This document shows, piece after piece, positions 1-8,797 of a stretch of 64,000 nucleotides of DNA (position 1 is its first letter; each line of letters starts with the position of its first letter). A program made the translations under genes and the position numbers. The notes under the pieces are model-generated. The model made no database searches, had not been told where the DNA came from, and saw only the letters and a list, made by a program, of their open reading frames with translations. This DNA comes from Cyanothece sp. BG0011. Its GTDB lineage: Bacteria > Cyanobacteriota > Cyanobacteriia > Cyanobacteriales > Microcystaceae. The stretch spans positions 1 to 64,000 of the forward strand of contig NZ_PRLH01000137.1 of the NCBI RefSeq assembly GCF_003013815.1, given 5' to 3'.

Positions 1-1
1 T

Positions 2-670
2 GATGCCCAACGTTGCGCTCAATTAACATTAGAATTAGCCGAAGCTGGACAACCCATGAGTTTAGCTCGTTTAGAAAACGATTATGATAGTATGTTGCGA
101 AAATATTATAACTTGAGTATTTCGCAACTGAACTTTAGTGAAGTGTTTTATGAAGTCCTACAAGTTGCTAGAAATAATCGCATTCGTCTACCTAGTAACA
201 TGGGATTATATGCTAAAACCTTAGCCAATTTAGAAGGGGTAGCTAGAGCCTTTGATCCAGAGGTTAATTTTCTCAATCAAATTAAGCCCTTAATGACGGA
301 TTTATTCCGCCGTCAACTATTAGGAGATAACCCCATCGAAACCTTTTTAAGAACCGCTTTAGACTTAAAAAGTTTATCCTTGCGATCGCCCCGTCAAATG
401 GAATTATTATTAGATCGGGTTACCTCTGAAACCCTGAAATGGAATGTTAACTTAAGAAATATTGATCCCATCCGTAGCAGTTTAGATAATTCAGCAAATC
501 GCATCGCTTTTAGTATTATTGTTGGGTCTTTAATTATGGGTGCGTCTAATATTTCTAGTAGCGCACAAAGTTCGCAATTATTTTGGTTAAGTAACATTTT
601 ATTTACAGCCGCCAGTCTGCTAGGATTATGGTTAGCTATTAGTATTTTACGTTCAGGAAACCTGAAATAA
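2..670 (+). CDS. ABC1/UbiB (AarF)-family kinase-like protein, C-terminal part
   Basis: The reading frame is open from the window edge, so this is the C-terminal part of a longer protein; the ATG at 56 is internal. The text matches my recollection of the C-terminal third of cyanobacterial ABC1-family atypical kinases: an amphipathic region with 'NMGLYAKTLANLEGVARAFD', then 'LMTDLFRRQLLGDNP', and two closing hydrophobic segments (about residues 150-170 and 178-196 counted from the ATG). ABC1 proteins support quinone synthesis or lipid homeostasis at membranes. The catalytic part lies outside the window and cannot be judged. Gene 708-2138 follows after 37 bases. Confidence 0.8.
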   Translation, partial: DAQRCAQLTLELAEAGQPMSLARLENDYDSMLRKYYNLSISQLNFSEVFYEVLQVARNNRIRLPSNMGLYAKTLANLEGVARAFDPEVNFLNQIKPLMTDLFRRQLLGDNPIETFLRTALDLKSLSLRSPRQMELLLDRVTSETLKWNVNLRNIDPIRSSLDNSANRIAFSIIVGSLIMGASNISSSAQSSQLFWLSNILFTAASLLGLWLAISILRSGNLK

Positions 671-707
671 GTTAATGATGAACCGTTGATAATTAGTAAA
701 TTGAACA

Positions 708-2138
708 ATGACTACTACACCGATTAAAGAAAGTTGGATTAGCAAGTTTGATATTGCAAATTTTTGGAATAAATTGGTAGCGGTGATTGCTGTTATTAAT
801 TTTATTTTAGTGCTATTTAATATGAGTTACATTCCTTTACGGGATGTATATTTAAAGCGAATTCCTACTCTTGTTACCCTTTATGATCCTGTTAAAGCCA
901 TTGAACCCCATCCAGAAACAACTTATTACTTACAAACTGTCGATCAATTAGAACAAAAAATTAAACAAAATGGGTTAGATAGTCAAGTAACAGAAACCTT
1001 ACTGGATAATTTACAACAACAAAGTTTAACCTTGTTGGATGAAAATCCTTTTTTAATTTCTAATAAGTTAGGAACGTTAGCGAAAATTAAAAGACTGGTT
1101 CGCCATGAGTTTAAGAGTTTATCGGCCAAAAGTGGCTTTTATCAATTATGGAGTAAAGACTATTTTCAATCCGTAGGAACAGCAGAAGCCTTAGACTTTT
1201 TTGATAGTAAACTTCGTCCCTTATTAGCGAGTAATTATTTTCGACCTATTGATGAAAATGGATTATATGTTGATAAATTTTGGCTCATTGATAGCGTCTT
1301 TATTTTATTCTTTTTCCTGGAAATTATGAGGAAAGCGATCTGGCGATCTATCCAGGATCATGATGTTAGTTTTATTGATAGATTATTGCGTCGTTGGTAC
1401 GATTGGTTATTCTTGTTGCCTACATGGCGTTGGTTGAGAATTATTCCCGTTACGGTGAGGATACATCAATCTAAATTAGTGGATTTTGAGCGAGTCTTAG
1501 CCCAATTAACCCACGAACCCGCTGCCTATTTAGCTGATAGAATTTCTAACTTTTTGTTAGTGAGATTAATCAATCAAACTCAAGATTCTGTGGTGAGTGG
1601 AGAAGCAGCAAAAGCCCTATTGAATTCAGAATCTTATGTTAAATTGGGTTCAGTTAATAAAGTCGATGCCATTAGCGATCGCCTGTTAGAATTAACCATA
1701 GAACGGGTTTTACCTGAAGTTAAACCCGAATTAGAAGCCTTATTAAGACACAGTTTACAAGAATCGTTTAAAGACTCTAATGTCTATCAAGGTATTGCAA
1801 CCATTCCAGGCATTCAATCCCTTCCTAGTGGTGTCATTCAACAACTAGCCGACTATTTAGCGGAGTCTACCTTAGAAATTTTAATGAATTCCTATGCTGA
1901 TCTCGAAGGAAGGGAATTATTTAATCATCTTTCGACTCAATTTAAACAGTCATTAAGTCGAGAATTACAAGATCCTAAAACACAATCTCACTTACAATCT
2001 TTACTGGCTGAACTATTAGAAGAGATGAAAATTAATTATATTCAAAAATCTCGAGAAGAAGATCCTGAAGCAACCCTAGAAGAAGCAGAACATTTAAGAG
2101 AATTACAAGAAGATCAAGAAAAAGAAAAAGAGATTTAA
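708..2138 (+). CDS. Conserved membrane protein of unknown function
   Basis: 476 residues, function not recognised. A hydrophobic segment lies near the N-terminus (about residues 20-42) and a second near 190-210, followed by an aromatic and arginine-rich stretch (about 222-245) that could be a further membrane or interfacial segment. The C-terminal half is soluble and helical, and the last 40 residues are strongly acidic and charged, ending in Glu/Lys repeats typical of a coiled coil. It starts 37 bases after the ABC1-like gene on the same strand, so the two may be co-transcribed. The arrangement of a membrane helix followed by basic residues recalls ion-channel fragments, but no selectivity filter is visible and I do not assign one. 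Confidence 0.65.
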   Translation: MTTTPIKESWISKFDIANFWNKLVAVIAVINFILVLFNMSYIPLRDVYLKRIPTLVTLYDPVKAIEPHPETTYYLQTVDQLEQKIKQNGLDSQVTETLLDNLQQQSLTLLDENPFLISNKLGTLAKIKRLVRHEFKSLSAKSGFYQLWSKDYFQSVGTAEALDFFDSKLRPLLASNYFRPIDENGLYVDKFWLIDSVFILFFFLEIMRKAIWRSIQDHDVSFIDRLLRRWYDWLFLLPTWRWLRIIPVTVRIHQSKLVDFERVLAQLTHEPAAYLADRISNFLLVRLINQTQDSVVSGEAAKALLNSESYVKLGSVNKVDAISDRLLELTIERVLPEVKPELEALLRHSLQESFKDSNVYQGIATIPGIQSLPSGVIQQLADYLAESTLEILMNSYADLEGRELFNHLSTQFKQSLSRELQDPKTQSHLQSLLAELLEEMKINYIQKSREEDPEATLEEAEHLRELQEDQEKEKEI

Positions 2139-2208
2139 AAAATATACATTATCAAACTGATAAACTTTTGGTGTAGTATAAAACAACTAAACAAATTGTT
2201 TAAGTAAC

Positions 2209-2961
2209 ATGACTTCCGTTACCAGTGCATCCGATGACATTAAATGGGAAAAATTACCCGACGATTTTATCTTACCTGATGACCCCGTAGACAATATTCA
2301 TCAACCTGCGATCGCTGCAGCCTTAACTGATAGTTTAGAAATTGCTGGTAAACTTCCTGATACTGCGGTCACAACCACCAATTACGGCATCTGCGCCACG
2401 GTAAATGGCAAAATTGTCGTAAAAGCCCCTGACTGGGCTTATATACCTCATATTCGTGTGTCTCAAGGGGAAATTGATCGCAGCTACACCCCCCAACTTC
2501 AAGGGGAACCCCCCATTATTGTCATGGAATTTCTCTCAGATACCAATGGTCACGAATATTCCATTAAACCCACTTATCCCCCTGGAAAATGGTTTTTTTA
2601 CGAGAAAATTCACAAGGTTCCTCACTATATTATTTTTGAACCTTATAGTGGGTTAATTGAACATTATCAACTTGATGAATCTGGGGGATATGAAATACAA
2701 TCTAGTGATGAAACTGGACGTTATTGGATTCCTCAATTAGAGCTTTATTTAGGGCTTTGGGAAGGTACAAGAGAACAACGTAAAGGCTATTGGTTGCGCT
2801 GGTGGAATGAAGCAGGAGACTTGTTACTCTGGGGTTCAGAATTAGCCTTTCAAGAACGTCAAAAAGCTGAAGTTGAAAGGCAAAAAGCTGAAGTTGAAAG
2901 ACAAAAAGCTGAACGTTTAGCTGCGCAATTAAGGGCTGCTGGTATTGAGCCTGAATTATAA
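2209..2961 (+). CDS. Uma2-family (DUF820) putative PD-(D/E)XK protein
   Basis: 250 residues. The text fits the Uma2/DUF820 family that is greatly expanded in cyanobacteria: a central block with 'KAPDWAYIPHI', 'IIVMEFLS' and a Tyr/Trp-rich region. It closes with the family's usual C-terminal heptad of 'KAEVERQ' units (two full copies and a third partial one) ending in 'AAGIEPEL'. The fold is related to restriction-endonuclease-like nucleases, but the in vivo role of the family is not established. The gene stands alone and is followed by a strong palindrome at 2972-3014 that may terminate it. Confidence 0.75.
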   Translation: MTSVTSASDDIKWEKLPDDFILPDDPVDNIHQPAIAAALTDSLEIAGKLPDTAVTTTNYGICATVNGKIVVKAPDWAYIPHIRVSQGEIDRSYTPQLQGEPPIIVMEFLSDTNGHEYSIKPTYPPGKWFFYEKIHKVPHYIIFEPYSGLIEHYQLDESGGYEIQSSDETGRYWIPQLELYLGLWEGTREQRKGYWLRWWNEAGDLLLWGSELAFQERQKAEVERQKAEVERQKAERLAAQLRAAGIEPEL

Positions 2962-2971
2962 TAAATTAACT

Positions 2972-3014
2972 TGTAGGGGTCAACGCTGAGCGAAGTCGAA
3001 GTGTTGACCCCTAC
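2972..3014. repeat. GGGGTCAAC palindrome, copy 1 (possible terminator)
   Basis: Arms of 13 bases (2972-2984 and 3002-3014) are exact reverse complements and enclose a 17-base loop. The core GGGGTCAAC/GTTGACCCC recurs at 26149-26174 and 27792-27813. The hairpin lies 10 bases after the stop of the Uma2-like gene. There is no clear T-run, so it is better described as a dispersed palindromic repeat that might also terminate transcription. Confidence 0.7.
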
Positions 3015-4268
3015 AAATTCGCAAAAAATTGAATAAAGAAAACTTGAAGGTTGATATCTTTATTCAATCTCCTGATGTATAAGGTTTGTAAACTTAATCT
3101 TTCTGTGAGCAGTTATTTTATGCTTGGTTTAGCAAAACTTATCAATTTTCGGAGGGAAAAGCAAAGCTTATCTTTTAATTTCCTGGCTACTTCTGTACTC
3201 GGTTTATCCTTTGGTTTAGGTTTGGTCTTTCCTCACTCCGCATCTGCGTTTGACTTTGATCAGAAGTTACTCGCCCCTGATGGTGCAGCAAGTGATCTAT
3301 TTGGAGGATCTGTGTCATTATCAGGCAATACTGCTTTAGTGGGTAGTCCGGGTGATGATGATAATGGACAGAATAGTGGTTCAGCTTATCTGTTTGATGT
3401 TATCACAGGAACTTTACTACAAAAGTTAACCGCTCCTGATGGTGCAGGTGGTGATCAATTTGGATATTCTGTGTCACTATCAGGTAATATTGCTTTAATG
3501 GGTAGTTTGGGTGATGATGATAATGGAAGTGCTAGTGGTTCAGCTTATCTGTTTGATGTTACTACAGGAAATTTGCTATACAAGTTAACCGCCCCTGATG
3601 GCGCAGCAAGTGATCAATTTGGATGGTCTGTGTCACTATCAGGTAATACTGCTTTAGTGGGTAGTTATTTCGATGATGATAATGGAAGTAATAGTGGTTC
3701 AGCTTATCTGTTTGATGTCATCACGGGGAATTTTCTACAAAAGTTAACTGCCCCTGATGGTGCAGAGGGTGATAACTTCGGATATTCTGTGTCACTATCA
3801 GGTAATACTGCTTTAGTGGGTAGCCGTCTTGATGATGATAATGGAGGTAATAGTGGTTCAGCTTATCTATTTGATGTCACTACGGGAAATTTTCTACAAA
3901 AATTAACCGCCCCTGATGGTGCAGCAAGTGATCAATTTGGCTCTGCTGTATCGTTGTCTGGCCATACTGCTTTAGTGGGTAGCTTTTCTGATAATGATAA
4001 TGGAAGTGATAGTGGTTCAGCTTATTTATTTGATGTCACTACAGGCGATTTTCTACATAAGTTAACTGCCCCTGATAGTGCAGAATTTGATCAATTTGGA
4101 TGGTCTGTGTCACTATCAGATAATACTGCTTTAGTTGGTAGTAGGTCTGATGATGATAGTGGAACTAATAGTGGTTCAGCTTACCTATTTGATGTCACTA
4201 CAGGGAATTTACTACAAAAGTTAACCGCCCCTGATGGTGCAGAATTTGATAGCTGTGACGTTCTCCCT

Positions 4269-4295
4269 CCGTTAACCGCTTGGGCGGTATAACGG
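4269..4295. repeat. IS605 right-end subterminal hairpin
   Basis: CCGTTAACCGC (4269-4279) pairs with GCGGTATAACGG (4284-4295) around a TTGG loop with one bulged base. It lies between the tnpB stop and the inferred element end, where IS605-type elements have the TnpA-recognised hairpin and the 3' end of the TnpB guide RNA. A very similar hairpin stands alone at 33524-33555. Confidence 0.8.
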
Positions 4296-4301
4296 GGGCT
4301 T

Positions 4302-5567
4302 CTAAAACAGAGATAACTGCATATACTCAGTTCCAGAAGTTTCCTGCTTCACAGGCTGTCCACTGACTAAGCCTCCACAGGCAGACGGGATGAGACCCAC
4401 CCCATGTATTTGCAATGCCTTTTTTATAATATTAACTGCGGCGTTTTCATCCCTATCCATTGTCAAATTACATTTCGGACATTCATGTAATCTAACTGAT
4501 AGTGTTTTCGGAACTTTATGACCACAGCTTGAGCAATTTACTGTCGTTCCATGAGGACTAACTTTGACAAACCAAACGCCGCGTTTTACCGCCACTGCTT
4601 CTAATTTTGTTAAGAAATTTCCCCAAGCGACATCTAAAATACTCTTAGCCAATTTAGTTTTAGCTAACCCTTTGATGTTTAAGTCTTCACAAGCAATAAA
4701 ATCATAATTATTGACCAACCAATGTGCTGTTTTGTAGTGCCAGTCTTTTCGATATCTAGCAATTTTTTGATGAGTTAAAGCTATTCTTTTTTGTTGTTTC
4801 TCATAGTTTTTTGACCCTTTATTTTTTCTGGCTAATTTACGTTGTTGACGAGCTAAATGCTTTTGTCGATTGCGATAAATCTTTTTAACAGCAACTGTTT
4901 TTCCTTGACTGGTAGTCAAAAACTCTTTTAATCCTACATCAATTCCAACTGCTGATTTGATATTATCTATGGGAATAACATTCGGAATCGTCTCATCTTC
5001 TGCTGTAATACAGACATAGTATCCATCTGCTTTTTTAACGATTGTAGCTGTTTTAAGAATAAAACTTTCAGGAATCGGACGATGGATTACAACTGGTATA
5101 GCTCCCCATTTTTTTGTCCAAAGACAATTATTTTGAAACTTGATAACAGCTTTGGGATGATTAACTCTCGAAAAACTAAAAGACCTTAATTGACCAGCTT
5201 TTTTAAATCTAGGTCGCCCTCCTCTTTTACCTTTTTTATCTGGAACTAACCATCTTTTCCAGGCTTTTTCTAATCTTTGAAGATTCATCTGTTGAACTTC
5301 GCAGTAGATATTTTTGTAGTCAGGAAAGAGAGTTTTTGTCTGTTTTAAATCTGATTGTTGAGTGTAATAATTAACTTTTTCTGGTATTTCTCCTATGGTT
5401 TCACTAATTAAACTGCATCTATCAATAGCACATCGAGTCCGTCTTAACCAGTCCAAACGCTGACCTAGCGCATAGTTCCAGTGACGACGTAAAAGTTCTA
5501 ACCACTGGTTTATACACTCTGCTTGCTTTTGATTAGGCTTGATTCGGTACTCAAATGTCAGTATCAT
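4302..5567 (-). CDS. tnpB: TnpB, RNA-guided nuclease of IS605-type element
   Basis: About 421 residues when started at the ATG at 5567 ('MILTFEYRIKPN'); the frame stays open upstream to 5606, but that would overlap the tnpA start. The RuvC residues are all visible: Asp in 'GIDVGLKEF', Glu in 'IACEDLNIKG' and Asp in 'MDRDENAAVN'. A zinc finger with two CxxC pairs ('CSSC', 'CPKC') sits between the second and third. TnpB proteins are guide-RNA-directed DNA nucleases, with the guide transcribed from the 3' end of the gene into the element's right end. That would be the minus strand from about 4450 down through 4255 here. No truncation is seen. Confidence 0.92.
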   Translation of the reverse strand: MILTFEYRIKPNQKQAECINQWLELLRRHWNYALGQRLDWLRRTRCAIDRCSLISETIGEIPEKVNYYTQQSDLKQTKTLFPDYKNIYCEVQQMNLQRLEKAWKRWLVPDKKGKRGGRPRFKKAGQLRSFSFSRVNHPKAVIKFQNNCLWTKKWGAIPVVIHRPIPESFILKTATIVKKADGYYVCITAEDETIPNVIPIDNIKSAVGIDVGLKEFLTTSQGKTVAVKKIYRNRQKHLARQQRKLARKNKGSKNYEKQQKRIALTHQKIARYRKDWHYKTAHWLVNNYDFIACEDLNIKGLAKTKLAKSILDVAWGNFLTKLEAVAVKRGVWFVKVSPHGTTVNCSSCGHKVPKTLSVRLHECPKCNLTMDRDENAAVNIIKKALQIHGVGLIPSACGGLVSGQPVKQETSGTEYMQLSLF

Positions 5568-5598
5568 AATACTATTATTGTAGCACTTATCGTTGTTA

Positions 5599-6012
5599 AT
5601 GAACAATAGTTATAGTAAAGAAAATAGGTCAGTTTACTTACTTGCCGTACATATTGTCTTAGTGACTAAATATCGGAGAAAAGTCATTACCCCTGACATC
5701 CTATCTCGTCTGCAACGAATTTTCACAGATACTTGCAGTAAATGGGATTGTCGATTAGTAGAATTTAATGGTGAAACAGACCATGTTCATCTACTTGTTG
5801 AGTTTAATCCTAAAGTTCAACTTAGTAAATTTATTGCTAATTTAAAAACTGTTTCTTCTCGTTTAATCAGAAAAGATTTTTCAGATCATTTAACTCAATT
5901 TTATGGACAAAAACCTGTGTTCTGGACTGGTTCTTATTTTATTGCTACTTGCGGTGGTGTAACGATTGAACAACTTAAACAATATGTTGAAAAACAACAA
6001 TCTCCTGTTTAA
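5599..6012 (+). CDS. tnpA: TnpA, Y1 HUH transposase of IS605-type element
   Basis: 137 residues from ATG 5599. The HUH motif is 'DHVHLLV' at about residues 60-66, and the catalytic tyrosine is probably in 'QLKQYVEKQQ' close to the C-terminus, the usual Y1_Tnp order. Its length matches the IS200/IS605 family (about 130-150 residues). It is divergent from tnpB, with the left-end hairpin starting 30 bases after its stop. TnpA cuts and joins the single-stranded ends of the element. Confidence 0.92.
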   Translation: MNNSYSKENRSVYLLAVHIVLVTKYRRKVITPDILSRLQRIFTDTCSKWDCRLVEFNGETDHVHLLVEFNPKVQLSKFIANLKTVSSRLIRKDFSDHLTQFYGQKPVFWTGSYFIATCGGVTIEQLKQYVEKQQSPV

Positions 6013-6042
6013 AAGGACTCCCTATGGTCGGTTTATTTTTTG

Positions 6043-6095
6043 GTCGGTAATTCCCCTCCCCCTAACATTCGTATAAGGGGAGACCCCTTACCGAC
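6043..6095. repeat. IS605 left-end hairpin
   Basis: GTCGGTAA (6043-6050) pairs perfectly with TTACCGAC (6088-6095). Nested inside are CCCCT (6059-6063) and AGGGG (6076-6080). It lies between the tnpA stop and the inferred left end at 6102 and probably forms the TnpA-recognised structure. Confidence 0.7.
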
Positions 6096-6365
6096 ATTTA
6101 AGTTGGATATTCTGTGTCATTATCGGGGGATACTGCTTTAGTGGGTAGTCGTCTCGATGATGACAATGGACTTGATAGTGGTTCCGCTTATGTCTTTACG
6201 AATACGAGTCAATCTGTACCTGAACCCTCTTCAACCAGTGCTTTAGTCATTTTAGGTGCAGGAGGTGCTATTAGGTTTGGTATATCCTTTAAACGCAAAC
6301 TTGCTAAAAATAGTAAGAAAAAATAAATTTAGATGAGTTTTATCATTGTCACCGATAATAAAGAT

Positions 6366-6397
6366 AGTCCTCTAGAAACAAAATAGGGGACTTTTTT
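6366..6397 (+). terminator. Rho-independent terminator after the FG-GAP gene
   Basis: AGTCCTCT (6366-6373) pairs with AGGGGACT (6385-6392) with one G-T wobble, followed by a T-run at 6392-6397. It lies 40 bases after the end of the split surface-protein gene and just before the DUF4258 gene. Confidence 0.65.
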
Positions 6398-6403
6398 AAA
6401 CAC

Positions 6404-6712
6404 ATGAAATCATTAGAGACTATTCGTCAACAACTAATGTCTGGAAAATTTGATTTGACACGCCATGCTTTAAAGCGTGTTGTTGAACGAAATATATCTA
6501 GACAAGAAATTATAGAGACAGGAAATAATGTTATTATGATTGAAGATTATCCTGATGATAAATATACTCCTAGTTGTCTTTTGTTGGGATTTACTGAAGT
6601 AAATAGACCCTTACATCTGCAGACATCTCGGTTAGATGCTCCCAGAACAACCATTATTACTCTCTATGAACCGAATGAAAAAGAATGGATTAATTATTCA
6701 CAACGGAGATGA
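6404..6712 (+). CDS. DUF4258 protein, probable toxin of a type II pair
   Basis: 102 residues with the DUF4258 pattern: an N-terminal helix, 'LTRHALKRVVERNISRQEI' containing the conserved His/Arg, then beta strands with 'TIITLYEP' and a C-terminal Trp-Ile-Asn. DUF4258 proteins are RelE/MqsR-like in fold by family knowledge and usually sit just before a YgiT-type zinc-finger antitoxin, as here (the next ATG is at 6717). RNase activity is inferred. Confidence 0.7.
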   Translation: MKSLETIRQQLMSGKFDLTRHALKRVVERNISRQEIIETGNNVIMIEDYPDDKYTPSCLLLGFTEVNRPLHLQTSRLDAPRTTIITLYEPNEKEWINYSQRR

Positions 6713-6716
6713 AAAA

Positions 6717-6950
6717 ATGTTTAACTGTTATAGCTGTGGTTCAGAAAATTTTACATCTCAATTAGTTAATGAAACCTTTGAAATTGAAGGAAAACTAATT
6801 TTAGTAGAGAATATTCCTGCACAAGTTTGTAGTCGTTGTGGAGAAATTACTTTTAGTGGTGAGACAGCAGAAAAGGTTCGTTTAATAGTTCAAGGAGAAA
6901 CGAAACCGATAAAATCAATTAAAGTGGACGTTTTTGCTTATCAAAGATGA
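6717..6950 (+). CDS. YgiT/MqsA-type zinc-finger antitoxin
   Basis: 77 residues. Two CxxC motifs, 'CYSCGSEN' at the N-terminus and 'CSRCGEIT' near residue 40, form the zinc-binding domain of the MqsA N-terminal/YgiT family. It lacks the MqsA C-terminal DNA-binding HTH, as do other stand-alone YgiT proteins. I chose ATG 6717 because it follows GGAG at a proper distance and lies 5 bases after the DUF4258 stop; the frame is also open upstream within that gene. Together they form a likely toxin-antitoxin operon. Confidence 0.75.
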   Translation: MFNCYSCGSENFTSQLVNETFEIEGKLILVENIPAQVCSRCGEITFSGETAEKVRLIVQGETKPIKSIKVDVFAYQR

Positions 6951-6973
6951 AATATGAAACCTAATTGTAGTAA

Positions 6974-7126
6974 AATGACTTACGTTCTCCTCCTAGAAAT
7001 CAATTAGAAGCTTTAAAAGGCGATCGTCAAGGACAGTATAGTATCCGCATAAATGATCAAGATATAATTTGCTTTATTTGGTCACAACAAGGTGTTAAAG
7101 AAGTTGAAATTATTGATTATCACTAA
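6974..7126 (+). pseudogene. HigB/RelE-like toxin remnant
   Basis: About 50 codons without a proper start encode 'PPRNQLEALKGDRQGQYSIR' and then 'EVEIIDYH', the closing half of a HigB-type plasmid-maintenance killer protein. The N-terminal half (helix plus first strands) is absent; a stop lies just upstream at 6971. A short reading frame after it (ATG 7138) is too small to show the partner HigA antitoxin. This is a decayed toxin directly downstream of another pair. Confidence 0.65.
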
Positions 7127-7179
7127 TTACTTTAATTATGGTTAATATTCCTATATCTTTATCTACAGAAAAATAATAT

Positions 7180-8163
7180 ATGATGTGCTATCCTCAAGTA
7201 ATTTGTATAGGTGAAATCCTATTTGACTGTCTTGCTGATCAATTAGGGAAAGAATTAAATGAAGTGACATCATGGACAGCCTACCCAGGGGGCGCGCCTG
7301 CTAACGTCGCTTGTGGTTTAATTAAGTTAGGGATTTCTGCTGCTTTTATTGGCTGTATTGGAGACGATAAACCAGGGGATGAGTTAATTGATCTCTTAAA
7401 AAAAATAGGGGTCAATATAACAGGAATACAACGACATCCTACAGCCAAAACTCGACAAGTTTATGTGACTCGTTCCCTAACAGGAGAACGTCAATTTGCT
7501 GGTTTTGGGAATATAAATACTGAAGAATTTGCTGATACCCAGTTAAACGCTGAACAGTTAGAAGAATCATTATTGACTCATGCAAACTATTTAGTTATTG
7601 GAACGTTAGAATTAGCTTATCCTAAAAGTAAAAAAGCAATTTTTAAAGCGATTGAACTAGCTAAAAAACATCAATTAAATATTTTTGTTGATATCAATTG
7701 GAGGCCCGTATTTTGGTTAGATTTAGCAAAAGCAAAGCCCTTAATTTTGCAAGGTTTAAAAGAAGTGGACTTTATTAAATGTTCCCAAGAAGAAGCCGAC
7801 TGGTTATTTAGTACAGAAAATCCCCAAAAAATTGCTCAAAAATTCCCTAAAGTTAAAGGTGTCTTAGTGACATTAGGGGAAAAAGGCTGTGATTATTATA
7901 TAGGTAAAAATAGAGGGACAGTAGAAGGGTTTTCCGTTAAAGTAGTAGATACAACAGGAGCAGGAGATAGTTTTGTTGCTGGTTTTTTATCTCAATGTTG
8001 TCAGTATCAAGAAAAAATATTAAGTGATCCCGTAATAGCAAAAAAAGCCATACTCTATAGTAATGCTGTGGGGGCATTAACCACCACAAAACCAGGAGCG
8101 ATCGCCGCCCAACCCAGCAAAGAACAAGTTGAAACTTGGCTAGAACAAACCATTAATAATTAA
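7180..8163 (+). CDS. PfkB-family sugar kinase, probably fructokinase
   Basis: 327 residues, full length for the PfkB/ribokinase family. The N-terminus 'ICIGEILFDCLAD' is the usual first strand. 'GGAPANVACGLIKLG' is PfkB signature 1, and 'VVDTTGAGDSFVAGF' (about residue 255) is signature 2 with the catalytic Asp and the anion hole. It phosphorylates a sugar with ATP, and fructokinases of cyanobacteria share this text; the substrate cannot be proven from sequence. It lies alone on the strand before a CBS protein. Confidence 0.88.
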   Translation: MMCYPQVICIGEILFDCLADQLGKELNEVTSWTAYPGGAPANVACGLIKLGISAAFIGCIGDDKPGDELIDLLKKIGVNITGIQRHPTAKTRQVYVTRSLTGERQFAGFGNINTEEFADTQLNAEQLEESLLTHANYLVIGTLELAYPKSKKAIFKAIELAKKHQLNIFVDINWRPVFWLDLAKAKPLILQGLKEVDFIKCSQEEADWLFSTENPQKIAQKFPKVKGVLVTLGEKGCDYYIGKNRGTVEGFSVKVVDTTGAGDSFVAGFLSQCCQYQEKILSDPVIAKKAILYSNAVGALTTTKPGAIAAQPSKEQVETWLEQTINN

Positions 8164-8254
8164 TAATTAATAATTAATACTAACCCTGTCAAGAGATGCC
8201 GTTCTATCTTAAAATAGTAATTAATAAATAATAAAATAGTTCACCAGGTGAAAT

Positions 8255-8716
8255 ATGACCAAAACTGTGGCCCAAGTCATGACGCAAAACCCCATCACCG
8301 TTACTCCCCAAACCCCCCTATCCGAAGCGGTGAAAATTATAGCAGAAAAAAAAATTAGTGGATTACCCGTGGTGAATGAACAAGGGAAACTCGTAGGAAT
8401 TATTTCTGAAACCGACTTAATGTGGCAAGAAACAGGAGTCGAACCGCCCCCCTACATTATGATTTTAGATAGCGTTATTTATCTACAAAATCCTGCCCGT
8501 TACGAAAAAGAAGTTCATAAAGCCCTAGGGCAAACCGTGGGGGAAGTTATGAGCGATAAACCCATTAGTGTCAAAGAAACACAACCCTTAAAAGAAGCGG
8601 CCCATCTGATGCACGAAAAGAAAATTCGTCGTTTACCAGTAGTTGACGAAAATAATACCAAAGTGATCGGCATTCTGACTCAAGGGGACATTATTCGCAC
8701 CATGGCCCAAGAATAA
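8255..8716 (+). CDS. Two-CBS-domain protein
   Basis: 153 residues made almost entirely of two CBS domains. The first begins 'VAQVMTQNPITVTP' and contains 'GLPVVNEQGKLVGIISETDL'; the second begins 'VGEVMSDKPISV' and contains 'RLPVVDEN' and 'GILTQGDII'. The 45-residue linker holds a Pro-rich, Tyr-containing loop. Stand-alone CBS pairs sense adenine nucleotides and regulate partner enzymes; the partner is not evident here. A GGTGAA ribosome-binding stretch precedes ATG 8255. Confidence 0.88.
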   Translation: MTKTVAQVMTQNPITVTPQTPLSEAVKIIAEKKISGLPVVNEQGKLVGIISETDLMWQETGVEPPPYIMILDSVIYLQNPARYEKEVHKALGQTVGEVMSDKPISVKETQPLKEAAHLMHEKKIRRLPVVDENNTKVIGILTQGDIIRTMAQE

Positions 8717-8797
8717 TTGTTACAATTTTGATCGATCAAAAGTGTCTTTTTGTCTAATAGATAAAAAAAACAAAAAATAGGAAGGGGATGGGGAAAA

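Larger units (their letters stand above)
4255..6102 (-). mobile_element. IS200/IS605-type insertion sequence with tnpA and tnpB
   Basis: Boundaries come from the interrupted gene: the left flank ends in GATAGCT and the right flank begins TTGGATAT, and joining them restores the reading frame with no target duplication or loss, as expected for this family. The element is 1848 bp and holds divergent tnpB (minus) and tnpA (plus), whose starts lie 31 bases apart. Both ends have subterminal hairpins (4269-4295 and 6043-6095). Orientation is given by tnpB, so the right end, next to the tnpB 3' end, is at 4255 and the left end at 6102. Both genes look intact, suggesting recent activity. Confidence 0.9.
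3075..6326 (+). pseudogene. FG-GAP repeat PEP-CTERM surface protein, split by an IS605-type element
   Basis: The two halves are 3075-4254 and 6103-6326. The N-terminal half has a signal peptide ending near 'HSASAFDF'. Six complete and one interrupted repeat of about 57 residues follow, each with 'LTAPDGA..DQFG.SVSLSG' and 'GSAYLFDV'. The seventh repeat resumes after the insertion and runs into a PEP-CTERM tail ('VPEPSS', a hydrophobic segment, then Arg/Lys). Removing 4255-6102 restores an in-frame Asp-Ser-Phe-Gly-Tyr, so the gene was intact before insertion. Seven FG-GAP-like repeats suggest a seven-bladed propeller exported by the exosortase route. The start could be 3075 or 3120. The 5' part still encodes a truncated protein that runs a short way into the element and stops at 4292. 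Confidence 0.85.

Noticed and set aside
4255-4340. TTGAT as the IS605 target site
   Set aside because: TTGAT occurs close to the left flank, but the reading-frame junction puts the element after GATAGCT, four bases further on.
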